From: an archaeon
GTDB lineage: Archaea; Nanobdellota; Nanobdellia; Pacearchaeales; GW2011-AR1
NCBI GenBank assembly: GCA_018657525.1
Contig: JABHWZ010000002.1
Coordinates: forward strand, 148,590 to 212,589
Direction: 5' to 3'
Length of the DNA: 64,000 nucleotides
This document shows positions 46,439-57,063 of this stretch, one piece after another. The notes beneath the pieces were generated by a model that had not been told where the DNA came from, did not search any database, and saw nothing but the letters and a program-made list of their open reading frames with translations. A program made the translations under genes and the position numbers. Each line of letters opens with the position of its first letter. Position 1 is the first letter of the stretch.

Positions 46439-48052
46439 CTATTTAATAAACTCTTTAACTAACTTAACAACTTCGTCTTTTTTGTATGGCAAAAATGATA
46501 AAGCTCCTGCATTTTTATGTCCACCACCTTCGATAAATGCCTCTGGGCATTTTTTTTCAATATATTTTTTCAATTCGTGAACAGAAAAATTCGCAGCATC
46601 AGTTGCACGGAAAGTAATTGCAGTTCTCATAATGCCAGCAGTCACAACTGCTTTTTCTCCAGATTGTTTCTGATAATCATCATGGACAAGACCTGTTGCT
46701 CTGCCTGGCTTCGGGAAAAATCCAAACCCCGGAAAAGTATCCTCAATATCCATAGATTGTAAAATAATTTTTCCGATTTTTTCTTGTTTAGCATTACTTA
46801 CTCCAATAGCAAGACCTTTGGAATCTAATTTTCTAATATGCGGAGCCATTAATTCAACTAACTCTTTTTGTTTATCCCGAGGTTCACCAAATAAAACTTC
46901 AATGTATTCTCGAACTTCCATAAATCTAACTTTTGCAGAAACATAATCAATAACTAATGAGATGTCCCCTAATAATTCCTTAGCGTATCCATCTTCCTCT
47001 GCCACCTTCAAATATTTTTTCATTGTCCCTGGGGCCGCTAAATCAATTCGATCAGCATACCCGCTCATCGCGGCAATTTGTTTAACATTTGCAACATCTG
47101 GATTAATGAATCTAGCAAGTTCTGCACAAAGCATTCCTGCACAAATTTCTGCCCCGCTTTCTTCAACCAAAAAAGGATTTATATGTGTCAAAACTTCCGC
47201 TGAAATGACATCTTTTTCAAATCCGTGATGATCTACCACAATAAAATCTGCCCCATGAATTTTACCTTGTTGAATCGCCATCAAATCTTCTTCGCCAGAA
47301 CCATTATCCACAATTAAAATTAATGGCATTTTATTTGAAAACTTTGCAACGTTTTTTAGAGATTGCGCTGTATCTCGGATCGAATCATCAATTTCATAAT
47401 ACGGCGCAGCCGACGGAGCTCGAGTAAAAAATTCCCACGCTGCTTTTTCAGAACTATGCTGTTTTTCAATCAAAGGAAGTATTGCCCTTTCCAAAGCAAA
47501 GCCCGCACAATATCCGTCAGTATCATTATGGTGCCTCACAATAATCGGTCGATTCTGAAAAATAGCTAATCTAATCTCAGTAGCAGCTACAATCATCCTA
47601 TCTTTTAATTTATCTAAAACCTTATTCTTGACTAAAAAATCAATTGGTTGAACTTTCGCCTTTTCCCTCTCCCTTTTTTGAAGTGTATTCTTGATTTCTT
47701 CTTCATTTTCTGCTTTTTTAATTTTAACAATATCTCCCTCAATTTCTCCATTAAATTCTTCCAATTTAATTGTAGCATTAATATAATCTCCCTCGTTAAG
47801 TTCTGGATAAGCCCTTTCCCCCGGTGCAATAAATCCTTTAAGCGCAAGAGTCCCAGTTCCATCACGGATTTCAAAAATCGTCGGTCCCCCAGTTTGGATG
47901 ATTCTATCAATCATTCCTGAAAGTGCAACTTTTTTCTTAAAAGAACTCGAATTAAGATTTTCAATTAAAACCGGTTCTGCAACAGAATCCGCGCTTTCGC
48001 TTTTTTTAAACGACTTTTTTTGAAAGCCTTTTTTATTAAATTTTTTTTTCAT
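46439..48052 (-). CDS. archaeal RecJ-like DHH phosphoesterase with N-terminal OB fold
   Basis: VRHHNDTDGYCAG; FIVVDHHGF; GGGHKNAGA. Confidence 0.9.
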   Translation of the reverse strand: MKKKFNKKGFQKKSFKKSESADSVAEPVLIENLNSSSFKKKVALSGMIDRIIQTGGPTIFEIRDGTGTLALKGFIAPGERAYPELNEGDYINATIKLEEFNGEIEGDIVKIKKAENEEEIKNTLQKREREKAKVQPIDFLVKNKVLDKLKDRMIVAATEIRLAIFQNRPIIVRHHNDTDGYCAGFALERAILPLIEKQHSSEKAAWEFFTRAPSAAPYYEIDDSIRDTAQSLKNVAKFSNKMPLILIVDNGSGEEDLMAIQQGKIHGADFIVVDHHGFEKDVISAEVLTHINPFLVEESGAEICAGMLCAELARFINPDVANVKQIAAMSGYADRIDLAAPGTMKKYLKVAEEDGYAKELLGDISLVIDYVSAKVRFMEVREYIEVLFGEPRDKQKELVELMAPHIRKLDSKGLAIGVSNAKQEKIGKIILQSMDIEDTFPGFGFFPKPGRATGLVHDDYQKQSGEKAVVTAGIMRTAITFRATDAANFSVHELKKYIEKKCPEAFIEGGGHKNAGALSFLPYKKDEVVKLVKEFIK

Positions 48053-48113
48053 ATTATCTTAAGAAAAGTACATCATTTATTTTCTTTACATAAACTGAAT
48101 ATTACTTAGGTTT

Positions 48114-48275
48114 TTAAATCTTTTCAGTATCATATTCCTCATAGCCCGGTCTTGCTATTATGTTTTCTTCATTTGATGATTCTTTCTCTTCTCGAGTTTT
48201 TTCACATTCTTCTGCATTACAATCTGCAAAATGAGCTCGAAAGTATTTTCTATCCAAAATCCCTGTTTTTTTCAT
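48114..48275 (-). CDS. 53-aa hypothetical protein
   Basis: MKKTGILDRKYFRAHFADCNAEECEKTREEKESSNEENIIARPGYEEYDTEKI*. Confidence 0.35.
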   Translation of the reverse strand: MKKTGILDRKYFRAHFADCNAEECEKTREEKESSNEENIIARPGYEEYDTEKI

Positions 48276-49672
48276 ATTATCCCAAGCTCATTGTGGAATA
48301 ATAATTTTTCAACTCCACTTTTACCATTAGTTAAATCACCAACTATCCAACCTTGTTTTTTAATCTCTTCTCTAAATTCATCTGCCTTTCCCCAATCTTT
48401 GTCCTTTCTTGCTTTCTCTCGCTCTTTAACTAAATCTAAAATTTTCTTAGGAATTTTTTCCTTTTTTCCTTTCTTCAATAAATCCAGCCCTAAAACCTCC
48501 TCCATTTTTTTAATTGCCCCAATTTGCCCTCCAGTTTTTTCATCCCGAACCATTTTCCATAAAACTTGCAAAGCCCTTGAAGTATTCAAATCATCATTCA
48601 CTGCTTCTTCAAATTCCTCCAAATATTTGCCGTTTATCTTTTTATCATCTTTTAATTCAGAAATCTTATTTCTCAATCTTTCATACGCTGTTTTTGCCGC
48701 ATCCATTGTTTTAAAATCAAATGCAGTTCTCTTCCGATAATGTGAAGTCAATAAAAAATATCTAAATTCTAAAGCAGTATAACCCTTTTCCTCCAAGTCT
48801 TTTAAACGAATTATTTTGCCCGAAGATTTCGACATTTTCCCTTCTTTTAGATTTAGATGATTATTATGTAACCAATATTTCACCCACGGCTTTTTTCCAA
48901 ACGCTGTTTCTGATTGCGCTATTTCATTAATATGGTGCGGACTCATATTGTCAATTCCTCCCGTATGAATATCAAATTGTTCCCCTAAATATTTCGAACT
49001 CATTGCTGAACATTCAAGATGCCACCCTGGGAAACCAACCCCCCACGGAGAATCCCATTCTTGCTGTCTTTTTCCCCCAGAAGTAGAAAATTTCCAAAGT
49101 GCAAAATCCGTCTTATTTTTCTTCTCGCCCATATCAATTCTTTTCCCTGCTTTCAATCCTGCTACATCCAATAAAGCAAGTCTACCATAATCTTCCAACT
49201 GAGAAGTATCAAAATAAACTCCATCAGAAGTTTTGTAAGTAAAACCTTTCTCTTCGAGTTTTTTAACTAATGCGATTTGCTCCTTTATGTGTTTTGTCGC
49301 CCAAGTCCATTTTGTTGGTTGAATAAAATTAATTTTTTTTAAATCTTCTTGAAATGCATCAAAATAATGTGAAGTAATTTCTTCAGTTGTTTTACCCTCT
49401 TTCTTAGCCGCTTTTTCAACTTTGTCTTCCCCGTCGTCGGAATCAGAAGTTAAATGCCCAACGTCAGTAACATTAATTATATGTTTAACCTTAAATCCGT
49501 TATAAACTAAAGTTCGATAAAGAACATCTTCAAAAACATACCTCCTCAAATTTCCAATATGCTGATACCAATAAACCGTCGGACCACATCCATAAAAACC
49601 AACTTCCCCCTTTTTAATTGGTTTAAACTCCTCTTTCTTTCTACTTAAAGTATTATATAATTTTAACTTCAT
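48272..49672 (-). CDS. cysS: cysteinyl-tRNA synthetase
   Basis: FYGCGPTVYWYQHIGNLRRYVFEDVL; HLECSAMSSKYLG; KMSKSSGK. Confidence 0.95.
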   Translation of the reverse strand: MKLKLYNTLSRKKEEFKPIKKGEVGFYGCGPTVYWYQHIGNLRRYVFEDVLYRTLVYNGFKVKHIINVTDVGHLTSDSDDGEDKVEKAAKKEGKTTEEITSHYFDAFQEDLKKINFIQPTKWTWATKHIKEQIALVKKLEEKGFTYKTSDGVYFDTSQLEDYGRLALLDVAGLKAGKRIDMGEKKNKTDFALWKFSTSGGKRQQEWDSPWGVGFPGWHLECSAMSSKYLGEQFDIHTGGIDNMSPHHINEIAQSETAFGKKPWVKYWLHNNHLNLKEGKMSKSSGKIIRLKDLEEKGYTALEFRYFLLTSHYRKRTAFDFKTMDAAKTAYERLRNKISELKDDKKINGKYLEEFEEAVNDDLNTSRALQVLWKMVRDEKTGGQIGAIKKMEEVLGLDLLKKGKKEKIPKKILDLVKEREKARKDKDWGKADEFREEIKKQGWIVGDLTNGKSGVEKLLFHNELGII

Positions 49673-49712
49673 ATTTTATTCAAGAATTACTAATTTAAAA
49701 ATCTGTGGTTAA

Positions 49713-50273
49713 TTATTCTCCCTCAATTAAAACATCCATACTTATCGAAGAAGCATAAGGTTGCCCAGCTTTTTCAATATCAACCGCATATCTAATTCTA
49801 CAAGGGGGAGTTGTTTCAGGAATATCAAATCTAACCATTATGTCCGCTTCAGTAACACTGCCCGCAGGAATTACTACGTCATCCTCTCTCCCAAAAATTA
49901 AATTATCTGCTTCAGGGAGTCTCATCCCACAATTTGTTTCTTTTGCAGTCACACCATAATGGAATGATCCAGCTTCCCCAGTATTCCTAATCATAATTCC
50001 AAAACCTAAATTATTTTCTCCCTTCTTCAAAGTTATTTGTCTTGTTCGGGGAATTAATTCGATTTTTTTTGAAGAATCTTTTGAGAACAAATTATTAATT
50101 TCATTTCTTACAGCCGCATCAATTCCTTCAATGGCTGTTGTACCGGTTTCAGTAATTCGAGTTATAAAGAAAAGAATCATAACTAAAACAGCGACGAGTA
50201 AAACTATAGTTACCATTGTTCCAATAGTCATTTCCATCGCCCCTCTTTTGCTCGTGATCTTTAAGTTATTCAT
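49713..50273 (-). CDS. pilin/archaellin-like membrane protein
   Basis: SKRGAMEMTIGTMVTIVLLVAVLVMILFF. Confidence 0.65.
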   Translation of the reverse strand: MNNLKITSKRGAMEMTIGTMVTIVLLVAVLVMILFFITRITETGTTAIEGIDAAVRNEINNLFSKDSSKKIELIPRTRQITLKKGENNLGFGIMIRNTGEAGSFHYGVTAKETNCGMRLPEADNLIFGREDDVVIPAGSVTEADIMVRFDIPETTPPCRIRYAVDIEKAGQPYASSISMDVLIEGE

Positions 50274-50274
50274 T

Positions 50275-50532
50275 TTATTGTAAGTTTGTTAGTCCTGCTT
50301 TGTAAGCATAAATTGTCAATAAAATACTAACAATTATCACAATTACACTTATTACTATTCCCCAAACACTTAGTTTTTTTCCTTTTCTTGTAAGTTCTGA
50401 TTTTTCTTTTTTGCTTTGCGCAATCCCAATAATCCCAAAAATCAGGCCTGCAACAGGTTGAAAAAAAGCCAACACTACGCTAACAATCCCTAAAATATAG
50501 CTTACAATTCCACTTACCTCTTCTTTTGCCAT
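50275..50532 (-). CDS. DUF4190-like membrane protein
   Basis: SYILGIVSVVLAFFQPVAGLIFGIIGIAQSKK. Confidence 0.7.
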   Translation of the reverse strand: MAKEEVSGIVSYILGIVSVVLAFFQPVAGLIFGIIGIAQSKKEKSELTRKGKKLSVWGIVISVIVIIVSILLTIYAYKAGLTNLQ

Positions 50533-50680
50533 AACTTATTTAGTGGATTCTGTTTTATAAATGTTACCCCAGAATTCCGCAAAGGAGGGTACACTGAGCA
50601 GTGTTGACTGAAAATTTTAATTTATTCTAACACACATTTCCAACAAACTTAAAAAGCATATAATTCTATTATTTTTATAA

Positions 50681-50752
50681 GGGGCACTAGCTCAGCGGGA
50701 GAGCACATGACTGAAGATCATGGTGTGCGGGGTTCGACTCCCCGGTGCCCCA
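50681..50752 (+). tRNA. tRNA-Phe (GAA)
   Basis: Cloverleaf ggggcac/gtgcccc, catga-ctGAAga-tcatg, cgggg-ttcgact-ccccg. Confidence 0.95.
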
Positions 50753-50961
50753 TTTATGTGACTGATATTCAAATATTCTAAAGTCACATCATTTAGGGGT
50801 TTTGGACTAAATTCAGATAGCTTTCTTGAGGTTCGATGAGCTTTTAGACTTTTAATTAAATTCTGAAAGTAAATATCTAATACAAAAGTCTGGGAGCGAA
50901 CATTCCCGGTGCCCCATTCTCTTAACCAACTTTTTTAAACTTAAACTCCCCCTTTTTTAAA

Positions 50962-51423
50962 ATGGTCAGAGAAAAGTTAATTCAAGAAATTATTGGGAAA
51001 AATAAATTCCTTGCCAGATTCAAAACATATTTAGATTTTTGCCCGAACTACCAAGAGGGAAATCCAAACTGCCATAATCTTCCAACTGAACAACACGTTT
51101 GTTTTTCTTGCTATTGCCCTCACTATCGACTAGACCAAGAACATCCAGAAGGAGACTGTGAGATAAATTCACCAAAAGGAAAATGGTTTTATAATCCAAA
51201 TATAATTTCTGAAAACAGAAGAATCTGGGATTGTAGTGATTGCGATTTTATGCACACTGAACAAGGAGTAAGAGAATTCCTAAAATCAAAAACAGAAATT
51301 GAACTTCAAGAAATTTTAGAAATGTCTCCAGAAGAATTAAGAAATAATTATTATCAAGAAAGATTAAATTTGGATTTTATGTTGGATAGAGTTATAGGAA
51401 AAAACCAAAATCAAAACCCTTAA
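50962..51423 (+). CDS. Cys-rich cytosolic protein
   Basis: ORF with multiple Cys/His pairs (CFSCYCPHY, WDCSDCDF). Confidence 0.6.
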   Translation: MVREKLIQEIIGKNKFLARFKTYLDFCPNYQEGNPNCHNLPTEQHVCFSCYCPHYRLDQEHPEGDCEINSPKGKWFYNPNIISENRRIWDCSDCDFMHTEQGVREFLKSKTEIELQEILEMSPEELRNNYYQERLNLDFMLDRVIGKNQNQNP

Positions 51424-51447
51424 AAAGCCAGTAATACAACTATTTTT

Positions 51448-51761
51448 GTAAGTCAGGTAGTTGACTTCGGGGCTGGGCATTAAATTGTCAAGAGATCAGA
51501 ATATATGATTTCTAGTTCTGAGGAAGGTCCGGACACCATGAAAAGTCGCTTTTCGAAAGAAAAGATGTCGCGAGGTATGGCTCTGTTACAGAAACGCCAC
51601 AGTTTGCTTTGAGTAATGAATCCGTGGGAGGAACTTTGATAAGCAAGATTTGATGAAACGAACATCCCGACTGGTGCAAGGTCTAAGTACCGCATAGTTG
51701 AATGTCAACACTTTCCGTCTGATATCAGGGAAAGACAGAATCTGGCCTATTCCTGACTTAC
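51448..51761 (+). ncRNA. rnpB: archaeal RNase P RNA
   Basis: gaggaaggtccggacacc, ttacagaaacgccac, gactggtgcaaggt, gtaccgcata, gacagaatctggcctat; P1 helix gtaagtcagg/cctgacttac. Confidence 0.9.
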
Positions 51762-51800
51762 AAATTTCTAGCTGGCCAGATTCTTACAGAATCTTATTCC

Positions 51801-51859
51801 CAATTACGATTTTTTCCCATGACCCCTTTTCTTATCTGAAAACCCAAAAATCGTAATTG
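51801..51859. other. strong stem-loop (14-bp perfect stem, 31-nt loop) downstream of rnpB
   Basis: caattacgattttt ... aaaaatcgtaattg. Confidence 0.8.
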
Positions 51860-51965
51860 CTCAGCCTATCAACTGACTTACATTTTTAGCCAGATTCTTA
51901 CAAATTTTTAAAATACACCTCAACAATTCTTAAAAACCTCCAATCCTCTTTTGCTTACATAAAAG

Positions 51966-53153
51966 ATGGTAAAATTCGCACATATCTCAGATGTTCATTT
52001 AGGAGGATGGAAACAGCAAGAAATGCGAGATCTAAACTCCAAATCATTTCAATTAACTATTGATAAATGCATCGAAAACAAATTGGACTTTGTTTTAATA
52101 GCTGGAGATTTATTTGATACAGCTTACCCCGGAATAGAAATTCTAAAAGAAACATTTGCCCAGTTTAAAAGATTAAAAGAATCAAAAATTCCATGCTTCA
52201 TAATCGCTGGGTCCCATGATTATTCAGTTTCAGGAAAAACCTTTTTAGATGTTTTAGAAAAAGCCGGGTTCTGTAAAAATGTAACCTCTTTTGATCCTGA
52301 AACAGCAACCGCAGAACAAAGAGAAGAAAAAATAATTCTTAATCCAGTAATTCACGGACGCGTAGCAATTTATGGTTACCCTGGAAAAAAATCTGGTTTA
52401 GAAATTTCTGATTTAAGAAAAGTAAAATTAAACGACGCCCCTGGGTTATTTAAAATTTTCATGTTGCACACTACCCTAGACAAAGCAAAAGGAACATTAC
52501 CCATAGACGCTATAGAATCAAATCTTCTTCCCCCCGCAGATTACTATGCCCTCGGACATTTGCACATTGATTTCCAATACGAAAATTTCATCTACCCCGG
52601 TCCAGTTTTCCCAAATAATTTCGCAGAATTAGAAGATTTAGAAAACGGAAGTTTTTATATTGTAGATACAGAATCAATAAATCAGCGGCAAAAAATAGAA
52701 CTTAAAATAAAGCAAACTCTTCCACTAACAATTCAGATAACAAATGCAATTACTGCTAATGAAATAATTCTAGCTGAGTTAGAAAAGTATTCATTACAAG
52801 ATAAAATAATTTTGCTAAGAATGAAAGGAGAAATTTCAACTGGAAAACCCTCTGACATAAAATTTCAACAAATAGAACAATATGCAAAGGACAAGGGGGC
52901 ATATTTTATTTTAAGAAATACTCACGACTTAAAGGAAAAACAAGAAGAATTAAATATTGACATTGAGGCAAAAACAGAAGAAGCAATAGAGGAAGAAACA
53001 ATCAAGGTTTATTCTGATGAGAACCCATCTGATTTTAATAAATTAATTCCAGAATTAATGAATTCTTTGACAACTGAAAAACAAGAAGGGGAAAAAACAG
53101 AAATGTTTGAAACAAGATTATTAGAATCAGCAAGGAGGATTTTGAAATTTTAA
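51966..53153 (+). CDS. mre11: Mre11-like DNA repair exonuclease
   Basis: FAHISDVHLGGW; LIAGDLFDT; SHDYS; ALGHLHID. Confidence 0.9.
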   Translation: MVKFAHISDVHLGGWKQQEMRDLNSKSFQLTIDKCIENKLDFVLIAGDLFDTAYPGIEILKETFAQFKRLKESKIPCFIIAGSHDYSVSGKTFLDVLEKAGFCKNVTSFDPETATAEQREEKIILNPVIHGRVAIYGYPGKKSGLEISDLRKVKLNDAPGLFKIFMLHTTLDKAKGTLPIDAIESNLLPPADYYALGHLHIDFQYENFIYPGPVFPNNFAELEDLENGSFYIVDTESINQRQKIELKIKQTLPLTIQITNAITANEIILAELEKYSLQDKIILLRMKGEISTGKPSDIKFQQIEQYAKDKGAYFILRNTHDLKEKQEELNIDIEAKTEEAIEEETIKVYSDENPSDFNKLIPELMNSLTTEKQEGEKTEMFETRLLESARRILKF

Positions 53154-55199
53154 ATGATATTAAAAAAAATAAAACTAAACAATATACGAAGTTATGAAGA
53201 TGTTGAGATAGAATTAACTGGCGGTTCAACTTTGTTATGGGGGGATATCGGAGCAGGCAAGACTTCAATTCTTTTAGCAATAGAATTTGCATTATTTGGA
53301 CTTCAACCAGGACAGCGAGGAGGAATGCTTTTAAAAAATGGAAAAGAAGAGGGTGGAGTAAAAATCGACTTTGAGATTGATGAGAAATATATTGAAATTG
53401 AAAGAACTTTAAAAAGAGGAAAATCTATTTCTCAAGATTATTCCTCAATAACTATCGATGGCGAAAAAAAAGAAATCTCTGTCTCTGAATTAAAAACCCA
53501 AGTTTTGGAATTATTAAACTATCCTAAAGAATTTTCCAAAAAACAAAACCTGCTTTACAGATTCACAGTTTACACTCCACAAGAAGAAATGAAACAAATA
53601 ATTCTGCAGGATTCAAACACTCGCCTAAATACTTTAAGACATGTTTTTGGGGTCGATAAATATAAAAAAATTATAGAAAATATTACAATAATCGCGACTA
53701 AAATAAGAGAAAGAAAAAGATTGAAAGAGGGAATGATTGCAAATTTAGAAAGTGATAAGCAAGTTCTCCAAGGCAAAAAAGAAAATCTGAAATTAAAAAA
53801 TATCAGGCTTTCACAGATTGAGGGAGAATTATTATTAAAGACAGATTCAAGAGAAAAATTAGAAAAGGAAAAAAAAGAAATAGAATTACAGATGCAAGAA
53901 AAAAATAAACTCCAACAAGAAATTGAAAAAACTAAAATTTTAATCTCAACAAAAGAGCAATTAATCTTTGATAATAAAAAATCAACAGAACAATTGAAAA
54001 ACCAAATTCAAGAATCGTCTTCTATAATTTTTGATGAATCTCAAATTTTGGATTTGGATAAACAACTAAATTCAATCAATCTAAATAAATCTACCTTTGC
54101 TGAAAAAAATTTAGAGATTAATTCAGAGATACACGCTTTAAATTTGAAAAACCAAGAAAACGAAAACACCAAGAATAAAGTAACTAGATTAGATATGTGC
54201 CCAACCTGCTTACAAGATGTTGATTCAGTTTACAAAAGTAATGTTGCGAATCAACTTGATACAGATATCTCTCAGAATTCAAACAGAGTAAAAGAATTAA
54301 CTTTAGAAAAACAGGACATCAATAAGAAACTTTTATTTTTCGAACAAGAAGTAACTGAAGTTCAAAAAAAAATAAGTGAATTAAATTTAGCAAAAGTTAA
54401 GTTGGAAGGAATTAAAGAAAAACAAATCCGTGTTGAAGGGTTAGAAAAACAAACTACTTCTCTGTTAGGAGATATACAGATTTTAGCTTCTCAAATGGAT
54501 TCATTAAAAGATTCAATTTTTGATCTTTCTAAGTATGATAATTTATTTCAAACAAAACAAATTGAACTCCGCGAGGCAAGGCAACAAGAGCGGATGACTG
54601 AAATTAGCGTCGCTGAATTGAAAAAAGAGATACATATGTTTTCTTTACAGATTGAAGAGTTTAAAAAAAGAATAGAGAAAACTGAGGAAATAAAACAAAA
54701 ATTAATTTACTTAACTAATTTAGAAACATGGATTTCTAAAAAGTTTACCCCTATAATTGCACATATAGAAAAAAATGTCATGATCAAATTAAAATTAGAA
54801 TTTTCAGAATTATTTGCTCAATGGTTTTCCATGTTGGTCTCAGATAATTTTAATGTTCATTTGTCTGACGATTTCTCCCCAATAATTGAACAACAAGATT
54901 ATGAAATTGATTATGCTTATCTTTCTGGAGGAGAACGAACTGCAATTGCTTTGGCATATAGGCTTTCTTTAAATCAAGTGATAAATTCATTGCTAAGCAA
55001 AATAAAAACAAAAGATCTAGTTATTTTAGATGAACCCACCGACGGATTTTCAGATCAACAACTAGACAAAATGCGGGATATTTTACAACAGCTTAATTTG
55101 GCTCAATTGATAATTGTTTCACATGAACAGAAAATAGAAGGTTTTGTAGAGAATGTAATAAAATTACAAAAAGAAAACGGGTTGAGTCGAAAAGAATAG
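53154..55199 (+). CDS. rad50: Rad50-like SMC ATPase
   Basis: GDIGAGKTSILLAIEFALFG; CPTC zinc hook; YLSGGERTAIALAYRLSL; LVILDEPTDGFS. Confidence 0.95.
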   Translation: MILKKIKLNNIRSYEDVEIELTGGSTLLWGDIGAGKTSILLAIEFALFGLQPGQRGGMLLKNGKEEGGVKIDFEIDEKYIEIERTLKRGKSISQDYSSITIDGEKKEISVSELKTQVLELLNYPKEFSKKQNLLYRFTVYTPQEEMKQIILQDSNTRLNTLRHVFGVDKYKKIIENITIIATKIRERKRLKEGMIANLESDKQVLQGKKENLKLKNIRLSQIEGELLLKTDSREKLEKEKKEIELQMQEKNKLQQEIEKTKILISTKEQLIFDNKKSTEQLKNQIQESSSIIFDESQILDLDKQLNSINLNKSTFAEKNLEINSEIHALNLKNQENENTKNKVTRLDMCPTCLQDVDSVYKSNVANQLDTDISQNSNRVKELTLEKQDINKKLLFFEQEVTEVQKKISELNLAKVKLEGIKEKQIRVEGLEKQTTSLLGDIQILASQMDSLKDSIFDLSKYDNLFQTKQIELREARQQERMTEISVAELKKEIHMFSLQIEEFKKRIEKTEEIKQKLIYLTNLETWISKKFTPIIAHIEKNVMIKLKLEFSELFAQWFSMLVSDNFNVHLSDDFSPIIEQQDYEIDYAYLSGGERTAIALAYRLSLNQVINSLLSKIKTKDLVILDEPTDGFSDQQLDKMRDILQQLNLAQLIIVSHEQKIEGFVENVIKLQKENGLSRKE

Positions 55200-55271
55200 T
55201 TTTATAAATATTTGATTAACTTATTTTTTAGGTGATCGCAAAGAATAGCGATAGAATTCTAAAAAGATAAA

Positions 55272-55610
55272 ATGTCCATAATAGATGTTTACACTGCAAT
55301 AAGAAGAATCAATCCAAGAACAACTAGAGAGGTTTATCAGATAGTGGTTGGTGGAAAAAAAGTTTTTTCTAGAGAACTTGACCCCTCATTAAAAGATTAT
55401 GAAAGACAATTTAGAGAATTGTCAAGAGATTCTATAAACGCTCTAGATAAATCACCTCTCAGTTTCAGAATGAATTCTATTGAGGGAGAAATATTTTTGG
55501 AATCTTCTCCAGCACCCACTAAACTGCCAGAATTTCGAAGAGCTTCTTTTTTTGCAAATCTTTTAAATGAATTAGATAATGCTCCTATCTCAAAATGTCC
55601 ATTATATTAA
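55272..55610 (+). CDS. hypothetical protein
   Basis: Complete ORF. Confidence 0.5.
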   Translation: MSIIDVYTAIRRINPRTTREVYQIVVGGKKVFSRELDPSLKDYERQFRELSRDSINALDKSPLSFRMNSIEGEIFLESSPAPTKLPEFRRASFFANLLNELDNAPISKCPLY

Positions 55611-55640
55611 TTCCCTGCTTAAAAACTTTTTCTTAAATCT

Positions 55641-55979
55641 TTATAACTCTTCCCCCAAATATCCTCCATCCTTTCTTCTTATTTGAGCTTCTATTTGCCT
55701 AGCTTTATCTACTTCTTTCCAATTTAAATTTCCTAACAAAAGTTCCTTTGCAGTAAAATATCTAAAGTCCCTTTTTCCCCATTTTGCATCACGCCAACAA
55801 TCTGCTACAATACTATGTTTATTCCACCAAGAAACTTTTCTATCCCACGCCTGAACGATTGACCGAAGTTTTCTATCACTTACATTCCTCAATTCCTCTT
55901 CAATATCTCTCGCTCCCTTCGGGATATATTTCGCTTCATCATACCAACTCCAAAGTTCGCGTAAGGGCATTATTATCAT
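55641..55979 (-). CDS. hypothetical protein
   Basis: Complete ORF overlapping upstream gene start. Confidence 0.5.
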   Translation of the reverse strand: MIIMPLRELWSWYDEAKYIPKGARDIEEELRNVSDRKLRSIVQAWDRKVSWWNKHSIVADCWRDAKWGKRDFRYFTAKELLLGNLNWKEVDKARQIEAQIRRKDGGYLGEEL

Positions 55980-56209
55980 TTTCTCCTGGACCTCTTTTCG
56001 AATTTTCTTCTACTTTCAGTAAGATAATAATGACTAAAATCTTTACCTACTGCTTTGTATCTTTCTGTTAAGATCTTTTTAATGATTCTCTGTTCATGAA
56101 TTGGAAATAAGTGAAACGCAACCCTCCCTAAAAATACCGATCTTGTTCCAGATAAATAATCCTCAAGGTATTCTGTTGGAGCCTTTTCAAATTTTTGTCT
56201 TTCTTTCAT
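55976..56209 (-). CDS. hypothetical protein
   Basis: Complete ORF. Confidence 0.45.
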   Translation of the reverse strand: MKERQKFEKAPTEYLEDYLSGTRSVFLGRVAFHLFPIHEQRIIKKILTERYKAVGKDFSHYYLTESRRKFEKRSRRK

Positions 56210-56258
56210 AAAAATTAACCATAAATAATCAACTTAAATATTGTAGCGATATATATCG

Positions 56259-56909
56259 CTATTTAAAAGAATAAGGAATTAATTTTTCTTCAGCTTTTCT
56301 CAAATGAACTTGAAAGGTTGCAAAACTTAAATTAGCTAATTTTGCCAATTCTTGAACAGAAGTTTTTCTTGGAACTTTATAATATCCATTTTTAATAGCA
56401 AGCTCAATGGCAAATTTTTGTCTTGAAGTAAGTTTGGGCGAAGTTTTAACCACAGAAACATTTTCAACTTTTTTTTGTTTTAAATAGTGAAGAATTGTTC
56501 TTCTTCGCTTTTCCATTGTTTTAATTAAATTGTCAATATGTTTTTTATCAAATGAACCAACTGTAATAATTTCTTCTCCTGCTTCTCCAATAACCACTGG
56601 TTCAAGATAAAAGATATTTTTGTTGTAAATTGTCTTAGACCAAAACGGCTCGATAACTGTGCCAATTAAAAAATCTCTTTTCTTTTCTACTTTAGTAAAA
56701 TTTGATTGTTTTTTTAAATCTCTAAAAAAATTTTCTTTGTCCTTTTCTTCGCCCTCTAAAGTTCCTGCAAAATTAACAAATATTTTTTTAGCCTTATATT
56801 CCCATGAAACTGGAAAAACAAGAAAGTTAACTTTATTTTTCATGGCCTTGCTACCCATGGTCATATGTTCTGAATCAAAACTAATTTTAGCAACCCACAT
56901 AATACACAA
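56259..56909 (-). CDS. HTH_10 (bacterio-opsin activator-like) regulator
   Basis: LTSRQKFAIELAIKNGYYKVPRKTSVQELAKLANLSFATFQVHLRKAEEKL. Confidence 0.85.
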   Translation of the reverse strand: MCIMWVAKISFDSEHMTMGSKAMKNKVNFLVFPVSWEYKAKKIFVNFAGTLEGEEKDKENFFRDLKKQSNFTKVEKKRDFLIGTVIEPFWSKTIYNKNIFYLEPVVIGEAGEEIITVGSFDKKHIDNLIKTMEKRRRTILHYLKQKKVENVSVVKTSPKLTSRQKFAIELAIKNGYYKVPRKTSVQELAKLANLSFATFQVHLRKAEEKLIPYSFK

Positions 56910-57063
56910 TACATATCGTGCCTTAAAAATCTTACGAATTCATCAAATTACAAATTTTTATGAGGTAGTTACTTTTTAAAAAGGGTAACAAAATAGAAAC
57001 ATTTAAAAATCCTACTTTCCCCTAATCTTTACTTTAAACTACTCAAAAGTAGTAAGAATTAAG

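Noticed and set aside
51480-51695. 71-aa minus-strand ORF
   Set aside because: Lies wholly within the RNase P RNA.
51966-55199. Mre11-Rad50 pair as a novel defence system
   Set aside because: Standard archaeal DNA repair genes with canonical motifs and order; no associated defence genes seen.
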